Shown: positions 36,096 to 45,827 of the stretch, piece after piece
How positions within the stretch are numbered: the first letter of the stretch is position 1
Layout of the letters: each line of letters opens with the position of its first letter
Assembly: GCF_023716865.1 (NCBI RefSeq)
Contig: NZ_CP092417.1
Span: 4,194,001-4,258,000 of the forward strand
Origin: Endozoicomonas sp. SCSIO W0465
GTDB taxonomy: Bacteria; Pseudomonadota; Gammaproteobacteria; Pseudomonadales; Endozoicomonadaceae
DNA: 64,000 nt
Direction of reading: 5' to 3'
Notes under the pieces: generated by a model
The model's input: only the letters and a program-made list of their open reading frames with translations
Databases searched by the model: none
What the model was told of the DNA's origin: nothing
Position numbers and translations under genes: made by a program

Positions 36096-38558
36096 ATGAA
36101 ACTGACGCCCCATCAACAAGCCGTTGCCAACCATGATAAAGACCATGCCCTCTGCATTGCTGTGGCTGGCTCGGGAAAAACCTCAACGCTGGCACAATTG
36201 GTGAGCAACCTGTTGCACAAAGGGGCTAATCCCCGTCGATTGATGGTGATGATGTTCAATAAAGCGGCCCAGATCGATTTTGGCAAAAAGCTTCGAACCC
36301 TGGCCAGTGCTCAGTTGGCAGGCTTTCTGGAAAACCAGCGGCAGCTCCCCGAAATCAGAACCTACCATGCCACAGGACTGAAACTGCTCAGAACACTGGA
36401 AGGCTGGCAGATCCGAACCCCCTACAACAAACAACCGTTATCGGAGAAAGTCATTGAGCTACAGGTAAGGGCACTGATTCTGAAACTGGCACCGGAAACC
36501 GTTAAGGACCGTATGCGCTCGGATGCCCCCCGCCTGATCGAAGCAGCCATCAGCTTTATTGAATCGGTCAAAGCCCATTTAACCAGTCCAGGGCAATGGT
36601 TTGAACAGTCCGGTTATACCGATGACTATCGCTTTTTCATCAAGCTGTTTGATCAGTTTGAGCAGTGGCGCCATCAACAGCGATCGATCACCTTCACCGA
36701 CATGCTGTACGATCCGGTGACACTGATCCGGGCACACCCGGAACTGGTACCCAAAGTCGCTGATAAGATGGACATTATCATCGTCGACGAATACCAGGAT
36801 ACGTCCACTCTACAGCACCAGTTTACCCGTCTGATTGCCGGACAGCGGGCCAGAATGATTGCCGTTGGTGACCCTGACCAGACGATCTACGAGTTCGCCG
36901 GCGCCAATATCGACAACATTCTGAACCATTTTCAGCAGGACTACGGCGATACCGGCGACGTCAAAGAACTCACCATGCCCCACACCTTCCGTTATGGTCA
37001 CAGCATTGCCCTGGCAGCCAGCCACTTGATCAGCCAGAACCGGTCCCGCAAAGATGTACTCTGTATTGCCCATCCGGAAAACGCGCCATCCCTGATTCGC
37101 CTGAGTCAACCCGGTTCAGACGACAGCCGTTTTGTGGTTGAGGCGCTCACCGAGTACCTGGCATCAGGAACACCACCGGAAGATATTGCCATTCTGGTGC
37201 GCGTCTGGGCGCAGGCTGTACCCATTGAACTGAACCTTCTGGAAATGGGCATTCCCTACCGCAGTGACGGCCCCTCCCTGTTTCAAAGGCCGGAAATTGA
37301 ATCATTGATCGATGCAATGACCCTGGCCAGTGGCGGATTTGCCGACCTGCTGCCCGAGGTTCGTTATCATAAGCTGGCAAGACTGCTGACGCTGCCCCAT
37401 ATCGGCCTGAAGCAACAGCCTGTTGACTGGCTTTGCCAGCAGCTGAAAGACGAAAGTCACCAACTGGGTAAAACCCTGGGCAAGCTGGCCCCCAAAATCA
37501 ACGACATCAGTGACTTTCAGGCGCGAAAACTGACACAGAGAGCAGAGCTTTTCACATGGCTGGAGCACAGTGCCAGCAAACTCAAGGCCCATACGCTGAT
37601 CGCCGGGTATATTCAACGGTCAGAACTATACGACAGCCTGAGATCCATGAGCCTTAATGAGCAGAGAACGGATGAACAGATTCTGGCGGTAAAAGGCTTT
37701 CATCGCTTCCTCAAACAGCTGAACGAAGACACGGCTCACTGCTGCCAGCATATTGCGGCATTGATTGAGAAGCAGAAGCAGCAGAAAAACCAGAGACAGC
37801 GATCCGGTCACGGTATTACGCTCAGCTCCTGCCACCGCGCCAAGGGGTTGGAATGGCCGGTTGTGTTACTGCCGGGGTTAACCCGCCAATACTGGCCTTT
37901 CCTCAGGGAAGATGAAATTGCCAACCTTTCTGCCCACAAGACCAGTAATGCCATTGAATCTGAGCGTCGCCTGCTTTATGTAGCAATGACCCGTGCAAAA
38001 CAACAATTACACCTATTTACAGCGCAGGGCGACCTCACCGGTCTTCCCCAAAAAGCTTCCAGAAATCAGTCATGGTCAGCTAACCGCCAACCCCTCACTG
38101 GCAGCGAGCACCCGGACCGTATCAGCCCCTTTTTACTGGAAATGAATCTGCCTCACGTCTTATCACTAGGCAACCTGCTCCATGACGATGCAGATGAAGA
38201 CCTGGCCAAAGCCATCGATAAAACAGGCCTTACGCCGGTATCAAGAAGATACGTCTGCTCAGCCCGCCCGGCACTGACCGAACGACTGAAGGCTATTCCC
38301 GACATTGAGACAAACCGCGAATCGACACGCGCTGCCAGCAATAGAGACAGCACTGGAGCCAGCAGTCCCGGGGACACACCCGCCGACGGTCCATGGCAGC
38401 TCAAAGCAGTCATTAATCATGCCATCTTTGGTCGTGGAGAAGTGATTGAGGTGAATGACCGTAATTTCTCAATCCGTTTTGACAGTCGCCAACACGGCAT
38501 CAAACGTTTTGCCAGAATTGAAGAGGTTCGCCACCTGTTCAGCGTCCTCTCAGTCTGA
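36096..38558 (+). CDS. UvrD/Rep-like superfamily 1A DNA helicase
   Basis: 820 residues. Helicase motifs: Q-motif (LTPHQQAVA), motif I (IAVAGSGKTSTL, about 20-31), Ia (VMMFNKAAQ), II (IIIVDEYQDTS), III (VGDPDQTIYEFAGA), IV region (LTMPHTFRYG), V (LSSCHRAKGLEWPVVLLPG) and VI (ERRLLYVAMTRAK). The C-terminus (VINHAIFGRGEVIEVNDRNFSIRFD) resembles the Tudor-like RNA-polymerase-binding tail of PcrA/UvrD. An extra linker rich in Ser/Arg/Asp precedes it. It is not canonical uvrD or rep by length (720 and 670 residues), so I give no gene symbol. Confidence 0.9.
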   Translation: MKLTPHQQAVANHDKDHALCIAVAGSGKTSTLAQLVSNLLHKGANPRRLMVMMFNKAAQIDFGKKLRTLASAQLAGFLENQRQLPEIRTYHATGLKLLRTLEGWQIRTPYNKQPLSEKVIELQVRALILKLAPETVKDRMRSDAPRLIEAAISFIESVKAHLTSPGQWFEQSGYTDDYRFFIKLFDQFEQWRHQQRSITFTDMLYDPVTLIRAHPELVPKVADKMDIIIVDEYQDTSTLQHQFTRLIAGQRARMIAVGDPDQTIYEFAGANIDNILNHFQQDYGDTGDVKELTMPHTFRYGHSIALAASHLISQNRSRKDVLCIAHPENAPSLIRLSQPGSDDSRFVVEALTEYLASGTPPEDIAILVRVWAQAVPIELNLLEMGIPYRSDGPSLFQRPEIESLIDAMTLASGGFADLLPEVRYHKLARLLTLPHIGLKQQPVDWLCQQLKDESHQLGKTLGKLAPKINDISDFQARKLTQRAELFTWLEHSASKLKAHTLIAGYIQRSELYDSLRSMSLNEQRTDEQILAVKGFHRFLKQLNEDTAHCCQHIAALIEKQKQQKNQRQRSGHGITLSSCHRAKGLEWPVVLLPGLTRQYWPFLREDEIANLSAHKTSNAIESERRLLYVAMTRAKQQLHLFTAQGDLTGLPQKASRNQSWSANRQPLTGSEHPDRISPFLLEMNLPHVLSLGNLLHDDADEDLAKAIDKTGLTPVSRRYVCSARPALTERLKAIPDIETNRESTRAASNRDSTGASSPGDTPADGPWQLKAVINHAIFGRGEVIEVNDRNFSIRFDSRQHGIKRFARIEEVRHLFSVLSV

Positions 38559-38731
38559 ATGATCATAGCTGCCATAACGCTTTTTCAAACCCAATTCCAA
38601 GCATCCGGCTACCCGTGTATAGCTTCCTGCATTGGGTTGCTTCATATGAAATGGTCAATACTGCTGACTCCCCAACGCTTATTACCAAAAACGCTATTCC
38701 CTCCCGGGTGCAAATAAGGTAAAAGTGCCCT

Positions 38732-39592
38732 ATGAGAACCCCGAAACGAATCCAACCCCTGGTTGATGAAGGACTGGTGGATGAAGTACTCCGCCAGCTA
38801 ATGAGTGGTAAAGAAGCCGATGTCTTTGTAGTGCGCTGTGGAGATGACATCCGCTGCGCCAAAGTTTATAAGGAAGCGGCAAAGCGCAGCTTTAAAAAAG
38901 CCGCCCAGTATCAGGAAGGCCGTAAAGAGCGCAACAGCCGCAGGCAGCGCGCTATTGAGAAAGGCTCCAGGTATGGCCGCAAGCAGCAGGAGGAGACCTG
39001 GCAAAGTGCCGAGGTTGATGCCCTGTTTCGTCTGGCAAGAGCTGGCGTAAGAGTCCCGCAGCCTTATATTTGCCTGGATGGCGTGCTTCTGATGGAGCTG
39101 GTCACTGATGACGAAGGCCAGGTTGCCCCGCGCCTAGGAGAAGTGACCATGTCTGCCGAACAGGCTCGTGAAGACCATGCCACCATGATGCATTACGTCA
39201 TGCTGATGCTTTGCGCCGGCCTGGTGCATGGTGACCTCTCGGAATTCAATGTGCTAGTGGATGAGTACGGTCCGGTGATTATCGATCTGCCCCAGGCCGT
39301 GGATGCCTCTGCCAATAACCATGCCCGTTCCATGCTGGCCAGAGACATCAACAATATCACGGAATACTACGGCCAGTTTGCGCCAGACCTGCTGAACAGT
39401 CAGTATGCCAAAGAGCTGTGGGCACTCTTTGAAGATGGCGAGCTGACACCGGAAACCGAACTGACCGGCCTGTTCACAGAAGTAGAGCACGCTGCCGATG
39501 TGGACTCGGTGCTGGCAGAGATCAAGGCGGTACTTGCGGAAGAACAGAAACGGCAGGAACGACTGAGAGATTCTGATAATCCTGATGCCTGA
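38732..39592 (+). CDS. RIO-type serine protein kinase
   Basis: 286 residues. The RIO kinase core is visible: ATP lysine in CAKVYKEA, hinge LLMELVTD, catalytic loop LVHGDLSEFNVLVD (Asp and Asn) and metal-binding IIDLPQAVD. Bacterial RIO proteins of this length occur in many gammaproteobacteria, and their targets are poorly known. AGGTAA precedes the start by about 9 nt. Confidence 0.92.
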   Translation: MRTPKRIQPLVDEGLVDEVLRQLMSGKEADVFVVRCGDDIRCAKVYKEAAKRSFKKAAQYQEGRKERNSRRQRAIEKGSRYGRKQQEETWQSAEVDALFRLARAGVRVPQPYICLDGVLLMELVTDDEGQVAPRLGEVTMSAEQAREDHATMMHYVMLMLCAGLVHGDLSEFNVLVDEYGPVIIDLPQAVDASANNHARSMLARDINNITEYYGQFAPDLLNSQYAKELWALFEDGELTPETELTGLFTEVEHAADVDSVLAEIKAVLAEEQKRQERLRDSDNPDA

Positions 39593-39647
39593 CAGGGAGT
39601 GAAGATCAGCAGATGCCCGGCATAGTCCGAGCCTTGTTAAAGAAAGG

Positions 39648-41255
39648 GTAACTATTCAGCACTGAGCAAAGGCATATTACAGTAATTCCGAACAGCTCTA
39701 TGAAGTGATTGATATATGTCCATTCCCTGTTTTCTGGCAGACGACAAATAGCTGCGAATCCGTGCAAACATAGAACCACCGTCTGCACTCCTGAAGCAGC
39801 CTGAGATTTTCTGCTTTAACTTGGCCATTCGAACATCCCGCTCACTGCCATTGTTATCGAAGGGAATGGTAAAATCTGACATGAAGCGCAGTGTCTCAGC
39901 CTTGAACTCAGTGAGTCGTTTGAAGAGATTGTAAGCTTTAGTATTCTTGACTTTCTTGCGCTTAAGCTCCTCTCGTTGCTTCTCCATATAGACGACTTCT
40001 TTCATTAGAGCCCGCTGAAGCAACCGGTCATAAATCTTCTCGATTCGTTCACAGACAACACTTGGCATCTGTAGCATACCTATGGTCTTAAAGCCCTTGC
40101 AGTAATGCCAGGAAAGCCTCAGTAGCTTCATCAATCGCAACGCCAGTTGATTGCTGTCCCTATCAACAACACCCAAAAGCTCCCTCAGGTGATGGGCATT
40201 GCAAAGTACGTGAGTTGCCGCATATGCAAAATAGGATTTCCAATGATCATGAACCAGAACGCCTGCAAATGTTAGCAGTATGCCCATCGTGTCCATGGCC
40301 TCACGACCTCGCTTTTCAGACAAGTAGTAGAGCGTCCATTGTTCATCCCGCATAACGTGTAGCCAGTGCAAAGAGCCCTCGGCCCGCATACCCGTTTCAT
40401 CGGCTCCGGCAACAGACGATTCCCGCAAGGCGTCACGAATAACCTCTTCAGTAGAAGCCAGATTTTCATAGGTTCTGGCCACAAAATTGGCGACAGTGCC
40501 TGCACTTACACTCATTTTATAGAGAGTATTAAAATACTCTGACACGCGCTTAAAAGGCAGGAAATGGTATTGGTTAAGATAGACGGCCATAGCCTGTGTG
40601 GCTGAGCCATATTGTGCGGCAGCGGTAACACCTTCCGGGAATTCAGCCTGATTCCGACAACCACAAGTGCAGATTTTTACTTCAGCTCTATGGGCCGTTA
40701 CTTCAAATTCACCCGGTCTCCCTGGTTCAAACACCTGTCGTTCAATATATTTGACCGGCTCACTATCAAGAAGAGACGCCTGACATTTATTGCATTCTTT
40801 AACCGGAAGGTACTCAATATAGTCAGGGATATCGACCTGTTTAAGACAAGTGCCCTGATGCCCTTTCTTTCCACCGGCTTTATTACCAGAAGACTGTCTC
40901 AGACTTTTAGGATTGGGTTTTTCATCCGATGGATCGGTACCTTTATCTGCGGAAAGGTCGTCAGAATGATCTGGAGAATTACTGTTTTTACAAGGTTTTT
41001 GATAACCATCAGACGATGGCGGCTTGCTGCTGTTTTGACTGTTCTTGCCAACCTTTTCTTCCAATTCTCGACATCGCTCTTCCAGACAGGCAACTCTCAT
41101 CCGCAGCTCTGCATTCTCTTTCAAGAGAATCTCAGCCGACATAGTTGCGGGTAGTTCTGGAATCATGCTGGCGAATATTGTGGAAAAATGGTGCTTAAGA
41201 GGATGGTATAAAAATCAGAAAATTCCAGATTTATGTGGGGGTGCTGAACAGTTAC
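39648..41255 (-). mobile_element. IS66-type element, complete
   Basis: 1608 bp. Ends are GTAACTATTCAGCACTGAG at the left and the complement of GTAACTGTTCAGCACCCCC at the right. A perfect 8-bp duplication AAGAAAGG flanks it at 39640-39647 and 41256-41263, the size expected for IS66. It encodes only the transposase; the usual tnpA and tnpB accessory genes are absent. A 492-bp piece of a second copy is at 45828-46319. Confidence 0.95.
39652..41166 (-). CDS. IS66 family transposase (TnpC-type)
   Basis: 504 residues. N-terminal leucine-zipper-like coiled coil (LLKENAELRMRVACLEERCRELEEKVG), then the SSKPPSSDGY segment typical of IS66, a zinc-binding CNKCQ...CTCGC region, and a DDE core (VAGADETGMR, VLVHDHWKSYF, and NNGSERDVRMAKLKQKISGCFRS near the C-terminus). 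The frame is intact, so the element may be active. Confidence 0.95.
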   Translation of the reverse strand: MIPELPATMSAEILLKENAELRMRVACLEERCRELEEKVGKNSQNSSKPPSSDGYQKPCKNSNSPDHSDDLSADKGTDPSDEKPNPKSLRQSSGNKAGGKKGHQGTCLKQVDIPDYIEYLPVKECNKCQASLLDSEPVKYIERQVFEPGRPGEFEVTAHRAEVKICTCGCRNQAEFPEGVTAAAQYGSATQAMAVYLNQYHFLPFKRVSEYFNTLYKMSVSAGTVANFVARTYENLASTEEVIRDALRESSVAGADETGMRAEGSLHWLHVMRDEQWTLYYLSEKRGREAMDTMGILLTFAGVLVHDHWKSYFAYAATHVLCNAHHLRELLGVVDRDSNQLALRLMKLLRLSWHYCKGFKTIGMLQMPSVVCERIEKIYDRLLQRALMKEVVYMEKQREELKRKKVKNTKAYNLFKRLTEFKAETLRFMSDFTIPFDNNGSERDVRMAKLKQKISGCFRSADGGSMFARIRSYLSSARKQGMDIYQSLHRAVRNYCNMPLLSAE

Positions 41256-41352
41256 AAGAAAGGTTTACTTTAGTTTGGTGAACTGCCGCTAATTCACGGT
41301 AGTTGATCCGGGCATATGCGGTAAGGCAGGAGTGATTAGCCCCCTGCCCTTC

Positions 41353-42060
41353 TTACAAAATCCCACTTACCGGAACAAGGTGCCCATCTTCCAGACGCAA
41401 TGCCCGATCCATCTGTTGGGCAAATGCCATATCATGAGTCACCACTATAAAACTGGTCGTCAGCTTGGTACTGAGGGATTTCATCAGCTCATGAATCTTG
41501 CTGGCGGTATGAGGGTCCAGGTTCCCCGTCGGCTCATCCATCAGCACCAGGTCTGGCCTGGCAACCAGCGCTCGGGCAATAGCCACCCTCTGCCGTTCAC
41601 CTCCGGAAAGTTCGGCCGGCTTATGGTCGGCTCTTTTTGCCAGCCCCACCATATCCAGCATGTTTTCAGCGCTCGTTCTTGCCTGCTGAATGGATACCTC
41701 TTTACGCAGCAGTAATGGCATGGCTACATTTTCCAGGGCGGTAAATTCTGGCAGTAAATGATGGAACTGGTAAACAAAACCCAGGTGACGATTGCGCAAT
41801 TCTCCCTGTTGTTGTTCTGATACCTTCATCAGCTGATGACCACAGAGCATGACCTCACCGCTGGAAGGGTGATCCAATCCGGCCAACAATTGCAGCAGCG
41901 TAGTTTTTCCTGAACCTGAAGTGCCGACAATCGCTACTCTTTCAGAAGGTGATACCAACAGGTCTATACCTCTGAGCACTTCAAGTTGTTCAGGCCCTTC
42001 TGAAAACGCTTTGGTCAGCCTGCGGCACTCCAGAACCACAGGATTTTCGGGATTATTCAT
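41353..42060 (-). CDS. lolD: Lipoprotein-releasing ABC transporter ATPase
   Basis: ATPase of the Lol system that extracts outer-membrane lipoproteins from the inner membrane. 235 residues: Walker A GTSGSGKTTLLQ, Q-loop LGFVYQFHHLLPEFTALEN (typical LolD), signature LSGGERQRVAIARAL and Walker B LVLMDEPTGNLD. It overlaps the end of the permease gene by 8 nt. No lolE follows: the IS66 element begins about 100 nt downstream. Confidence 0.95.
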   Translation of the reverse strand: MNNPENPVVLECRRLTKAFSEGPEQLEVLRGIDLLVSPSERVAIVGTSGSGKTTLLQLLAGLDHPSSGEVMLCGHQLMKVSEQQQGELRNRHLGFVYQFHHLLPEFTALENVAMPLLLRKEVSIQQARTSAENMLDMVGLAKRADHKPAELSGGERQRVAIARALVARPDLVLMDEPTGNLDPHTASKIHELMKSLSTKLTTSFIVVTHDMAFAQQMDRALRLEDGHLVPVSGIL

Positions 42061-43297
42061 AACGAAGCGCCTCCGCAGGCTGGGTTTTGGAGGCTCGCCA
42101 TGCCGGATAAAGGGTGGCCAGGAAACTCATCAGCAGACCGGACACACTGATCACCGCAACATCCTGCCACATTAACTCTGATGGCAGGTAGCTGATAAAG
42201 TAAACATCCGGGCTCAGGAAGTGAATGCCCAATAATTTCTCCAGGGCCCCCACGATTTCGGAAACATTCAGCGCACCGGCAATCCCCAGAGCGACCCCAA
42301 GAAGCGTGCCGATAACACCAATCAGCGATCCCTGAACCATAAAAATCCCCATGATCATTCTCGGGGTCGCCCCAAATGTTCTGAGGATGGCAATGTCACC
42401 CTGCTTATCAGTTACCACCATCACCAGGGTAGAGACAATATTAAAAGCAGCCACAGCAACAATCAGGGTGAGCAGCAGGCCGACCATGGTCTTTTCCATT
42501 TGAATCGCCTGAAACAGGCGGCCGTGGGTACGGGTCCAGTCCTGAACGTAGTAGCGCCCGGGTAAGGTAACCGCCACATCCCATGCCAGTGCGGGCGCAG
42601 CAAAAAGATCAGCCATTTTCAGGCGTATCCCCGTCACCCCTTCAGGCACCCGGAGAAAACGGGCCAGGTCTTCCCGATGGGCATAGGCCAGGTTACCATC
42701 CACATCGGCACCGACAGAGAACGTACCAACGACGGTAAATCGCTTAAGACGAGGCAAAACACCTGCCAGGTTAACACTGGCTTCAGGCAGAACCATGGTT
42801 ACTTTATCGCCAACGGACACCCCCAGATAATTGGCCAGAATTTCACCCAGAAGAATGCCGAATTCTCCGGGCTGCAGATCTTCCAGCACCCCCTGCTTCA
42901 TATGATCGGCGATAATCGACACTTTCCGTTCATACTCAGGGTCAATACCATAAACCAGTGTTCCCCTCACCTGATCGCCATTGGTCAGCATACCCTGGGC
43001 ATCAACAAACGGTGCCGCCGCCTCAATGCCTTCTTTTTCCGGGATGGTATCCACCAGCGACTGCCAGTCTTCAATACCGCCGCCAGCAGCCGTGATCGTG
43101 GCATGGGGAACCATACCCAGTACTCTCTGCTTGAGCTCCCGGTCGAAACCATTCATCACTGACAGGACAATAATCAGGACAGAAACGCCCAGCGTCAGCC
43201 CCACCATGGAGGTTCCGGAGATGAAGGAGATAAAATGATTCCTTCGCTTTGCGCGGGTATAGCGCAAACCGATAAAAAAAGGTAATGGTCTAAACAT
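42053..43297 (-). CDS. lolC: Lipoprotein-releasing ABC transporter permease (LolC/LolE/LolF family)
   Basis: 414 residues. One N-terminal membrane helix (SFISGTSMVGLTLGVSVLIIVLSVMNGF), a large periplasmic domain (about 50-265) and three C-terminal helices with the FtsX-type segment IAILRTFGATPRMIMGIF. It extracts lipoproteins and hands them to LolA together with LolD. Only one permease gene is in this locus, so it may function as a homodimeric LolF rather than with LolE; the symbol is therefore tentative. Confidence 0.9.
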   Translation of the reverse strand: MFRPLPFFIGLRYTRAKRRNHFISFISGTSMVGLTLGVSVLIIVLSVMNGFDRELKQRVLGMVPHATITAAGGGIEDWQSLVDTIPEKEGIEAAAPFVDAQGMLTNGDQVRGTLVYGIDPEYERKVSIIADHMKQGVLEDLQPGEFGILLGEILANYLGVSVGDKVTMVLPEASVNLAGVLPRLKRFTVVGTFSVGADVDGNLAYAHREDLARFLRVPEGVTGIRLKMADLFAAPALAWDVAVTLPGRYYVQDWTRTHGRLFQAIQMEKTMVGLLLTLIVAVAAFNIVSTLVMVVTDKQGDIAILRTFGATPRMIMGIFMVQGSLIGVIGTLLGVALGIAGALNVSEIVGALEKLLGIHFLSPDVYFISYLPSELMWQDVAVISVSGLLMSFLATLYPAWRASKTQPAEALRYE

Positions 43298-43475
43298 CTA
43301 TTCTGCCAGTTCTGCCCGCATTCTTGGTGCCATCGGCATGCCAGGGGCGGACTTTGCCACTCGTATCAAAAGAGCCAGTAAGGACAAGGTTGCCATTATG
43401 CCATAAAGCCGAACAATTCCCGTCGACTTTTCCTGAACTTTGCGACGACTTCCTGCTTTCTATACGACGCGGGAA
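43289..43475 (-). pseudogene. Remnant of a WD40/propeller-like protein upstream of lolC
   Basis: On the minus strand an open frame without a start codon reads ...CSALWHNGNLVLTGSF, then DTSGKVRPWHADGTK, and ends at a TAG inside the first codons of lolC. The NGxLVLTGSxD...VRPW pattern recalls one blade of a WD40-type repeat. It looks like a 3' leftover of a larger gene. Short and unconfirmed. Confidence 0.35.
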
Positions 43476-43478
43476 ATA

Positions 43479-43700
43479 TTAGCTTTTCGGTCTCGCATGA
43501 GCAATGACGGTAAATAGCTTCCCGGGCAGATCCGGATTTTCCCGCAGTGCGGATTTAAAACGATCTATATGACCTTCACACACGGTCAGCTGATAAATTT
43601 CCAGTCCCAAAGCATCAGCAATTCTTTGGGTGCTCTTGCCGTTTAACGTGTAACGCAGAAAATCACCCATAAACGCTGAAGAGTGGTGTTGGCCTGTCAA
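43479..43700 (-). CDS. Small hypothetical protein, 73 residues
   Basis: An open frame encoding TGQHHSSAFMGDF, then LRYTLNGKSTQRIADALGLE and a short tail. The segment KSTQRIADALGL looks helix-turn-helix-like and could be a fragment of a DNA-binding or recombinase-type protein. No convincing ribosome-binding site. It lies in a scarred region and may be a remnant. Confidence 0.35.
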   Translation of the reverse strand: MTGQHHSSAFMGDFLRYTLNGKSTQRIADALGLEIYQLTVCEGHIDRFKSALRENPDLPGKLFTVIAHARPKS

Positions 43701-43722
43701 ACCGGCACTTACAGATTGTTGA

Positions 43723-44300
43723 TTATTGCTCCAGGATATTTATGAATAATTTGCACAACCCTTTCAAAAGGGTTTGCAGGGGAAAGCTATTGCAATGGGC
43801 AATTCCAATATTATGATTTCTACCCTCACAGTTAGCAAATAGTAAGAAATATTCAATTTTCCTGGAAGTTTTCATTATGTCAGGATCAGGCCTTTTATTC
43901 TGACCAACATGAGTGCAGACGTTCTGGTTTTTGTGATCATGTCTTGAATTATAAAAAGCATCAGTCATTTCATATGGCTGTATAGCCAACCAATAGAGTA
44001 TCTCTAATGACGTTCTATGCAGCCACCGCTCGAAATCTATATCATCTAACCCGAGTGCTTGCTGTAAGCTTATCGCAGTTGTTGAATAATACCCTTGTAT
44101 AAAATGTTTCAGAATATCTTTTATAAATTCTTGTACATTTTCAACAGCTAACGGGTTTTTGTAGTGAAACTCAGGATTTAAACGTTTTCCACGTGCATAA
44201 ATGATAACAATAGCAATCAGATTATCCATAAGGGCATTGAAATAAGCTAATAAGTTTCCAACTTTTGGAAAAAAGTTTAAATTTAAAGGGTTTTCAGGAT
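43723..44300 (-). pseudogene. 5'-truncated gene of unknown function, cut by an IS element
   Basis: The frame is open from the IS boundary (44300) to a stop at 43723: 23 or so codons (DPENPLNLNFFPKVGN and on) precede the first ATG at 44229, then about 168 residues follow. This suggests that the original gene began further upstream and was cut. The protein is AT-rich-encoded, soluble, with helical content and no recognised family. It runs in the same direction as the gene at 46316-47029, which is itself cut at its 3' end; both could be halves of one gene. Confidence 0.55.
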
Positions 44301-45827
44301 CTCGACTTTAGAGTTTTAAGAGCACAATAGTTCCGGCGCATAATCTGCTAAAAGCAACCATCCCCAATGACGAAATTCGAGATGGTTGCCATGCTCACTT
44401 CAGATCATCAAGTAATCCTCAGGGAGCTCGCTTCATATACAACCTTTCTTGCTGGAGCGCTATCATCAACTGCAGTACCAACGTTCTGCGAACTGCTGTT
44501 CGGTTGCATGCTTTCAGCCGACGGCTTTGTTACACAGGCGTTGTTAACAATTGATTTTCATTGTGTGTGGAGCAGCTACCACCACTGGCTATCTCAGGGC
44601 AAGTGGCAATGGAAGAACTTGGCACGCCACTTGATCCGTCTGGTCTGCTCCAAAGCTCCTGAGAATCAACCTGTGGTCCTGGGGCTTGATGACTGGGTAA
44701 TCGAACGGTTTTCCGACAAAGCCCCTGCTTGTCGTACACATCATCAACACAGCAAGAAACGCAATCGGCCGACGTACATCTGGGGGCAGTGTTGGGTTTC
44801 CCTGGCCATCATATTTGAGCGGGCTGCAGATGAAGTATTTACCGCCATACCGGTGATCTCATTTCCGACACCAGCTTCAGGTAACACCAGCAAACTGAAA
44901 ATTGCCGTGGCCATGCTCAGGGTGGTACGCAATGAAGTGAAGGATCGAGTGCTACGCCTGCTAACCGATTGCTGGTATATGAACTGGACACTGATAAAGC
45001 CAGCTCTGGAAATGAACATAGAAGTTGTTGGTCAGATACCTTCAAATCGGGCCCTCTATGCTTTGCCGCCAGCACCCACCGTAAAGAAGCGAGGGCGCCC
45101 AAAAAAGTACGGCATCAAGATGACGACAGAACAGGTTAAGAAACTGCCGGAAGAAAAAGCAACAGTATGGATGTACGGCAAATTTCGCAAAATACGTTAT
45201 CGTACCCTGATCTGTCGCGCCAGATTCCTTAAAGGTCGTGAAGTACGCGTCGTCTGGAGTCGCTTTGAAAATGACAAAGGTCTGACCGAAAGCAGAATAT
45301 TCATCTCGACCAATCCGGAACTTGAGGGACTGGAGGTGCTTCGTGCCTATTCCCGGAGATGGCCGGTAGAGCCAATGTTTCACCAACTCAAACATGCTTT
45401 TGGCTGTTGCCATTTATGGCAGCAGAAATTGCGAACACTGCTTCGATGGATGCATTTGAAAATGGCAGGCTATGCATTATTGCAGTTATTAACCGTTTGT
45501 AAAAATCAGGCATGTCTGAATATTTCTCGGATACCCTGGAGAAGCCCGGATACAACCACTGCAGGCATGATGAAAATTGCTCTTTCAGGAATTATTCCGA
45601 GGTTCTCTATTCGCAAGGGCTGGAACAGATATAAGCAAAAATATGAGTTCAATTTTCGCGATCTGATCGACCAGTTAATACCGGATAATTCAGAAGCAGC
45701 ATAACTAAAGGCTTTTAGGCAAAAAACGGAAGTAATAACGAACTTGGAAAAACAGTTCACTGATTTCGGCTTGCTTCACTATAAAAAGCTGACCGAATTA
45801 TCGTTTTATACAGACTCTAAAGTCGAG
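44301..45827 (+). mobile_element. IS4-type element, copy B, uninterrupted
   Basis: 1527 bp with the same terminal repeats as copy A (CTCGACTTTAGAGT at each end). There is no target duplication: the left flank ends TTTTCAGGAT, whereas the right flank is TATCAAGAAG, which is the interior of the IS66 element. The two sides thus come from different places, pointing to a deletion or rearrangement at this copy. Confidence 0.94.
44367..45704 (+). CDS. IS4-superfamily transposase, copy B
   Basis: 445 residues, identical to copy A (18503-19840). Intact DDE enzyme in an element with both ends in place, so this is the copy most able to transpose. Identity of the two copies implies recent movement. Confidence 0.92.
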   Translation: MTKFEMVAMLTSDHQVILRELASYTTFLAGALSSTAVPTFCELLFGCMLSADGFVTQALLTIDFHCVWSSYHHWLSQGKWQWKNLARHLIRLVCSKAPENQPVVLGLDDWVIERFSDKAPACRTHHQHSKKRNRPTYIWGQCWVSLAIIFERAADEVFTAIPVISFPTPASGNTSKLKIAVAMLRVVRNEVKDRVLRLLTDCWYMNWTLIKPALEMNIEVVGQIPSNRALYALPPAPTVKKRGRPKKYGIKMTTEQVKKLPEEKATVWMYGKFRKIRYRTLICRARFLKGREVRVVWSRFENDKGLTESRIFISTNPELEGLEVLRAYSRRWPVEPMFHQLKHAFGCCHLWQQKLRTLLRWMHLKMAGYALLQLLTVCKNQACLNISRIPWRSPDTTTAGMMKIALSGIIPRFSIRKGWNRYKQKYEFNFRDLIDQLIPDNSEAA

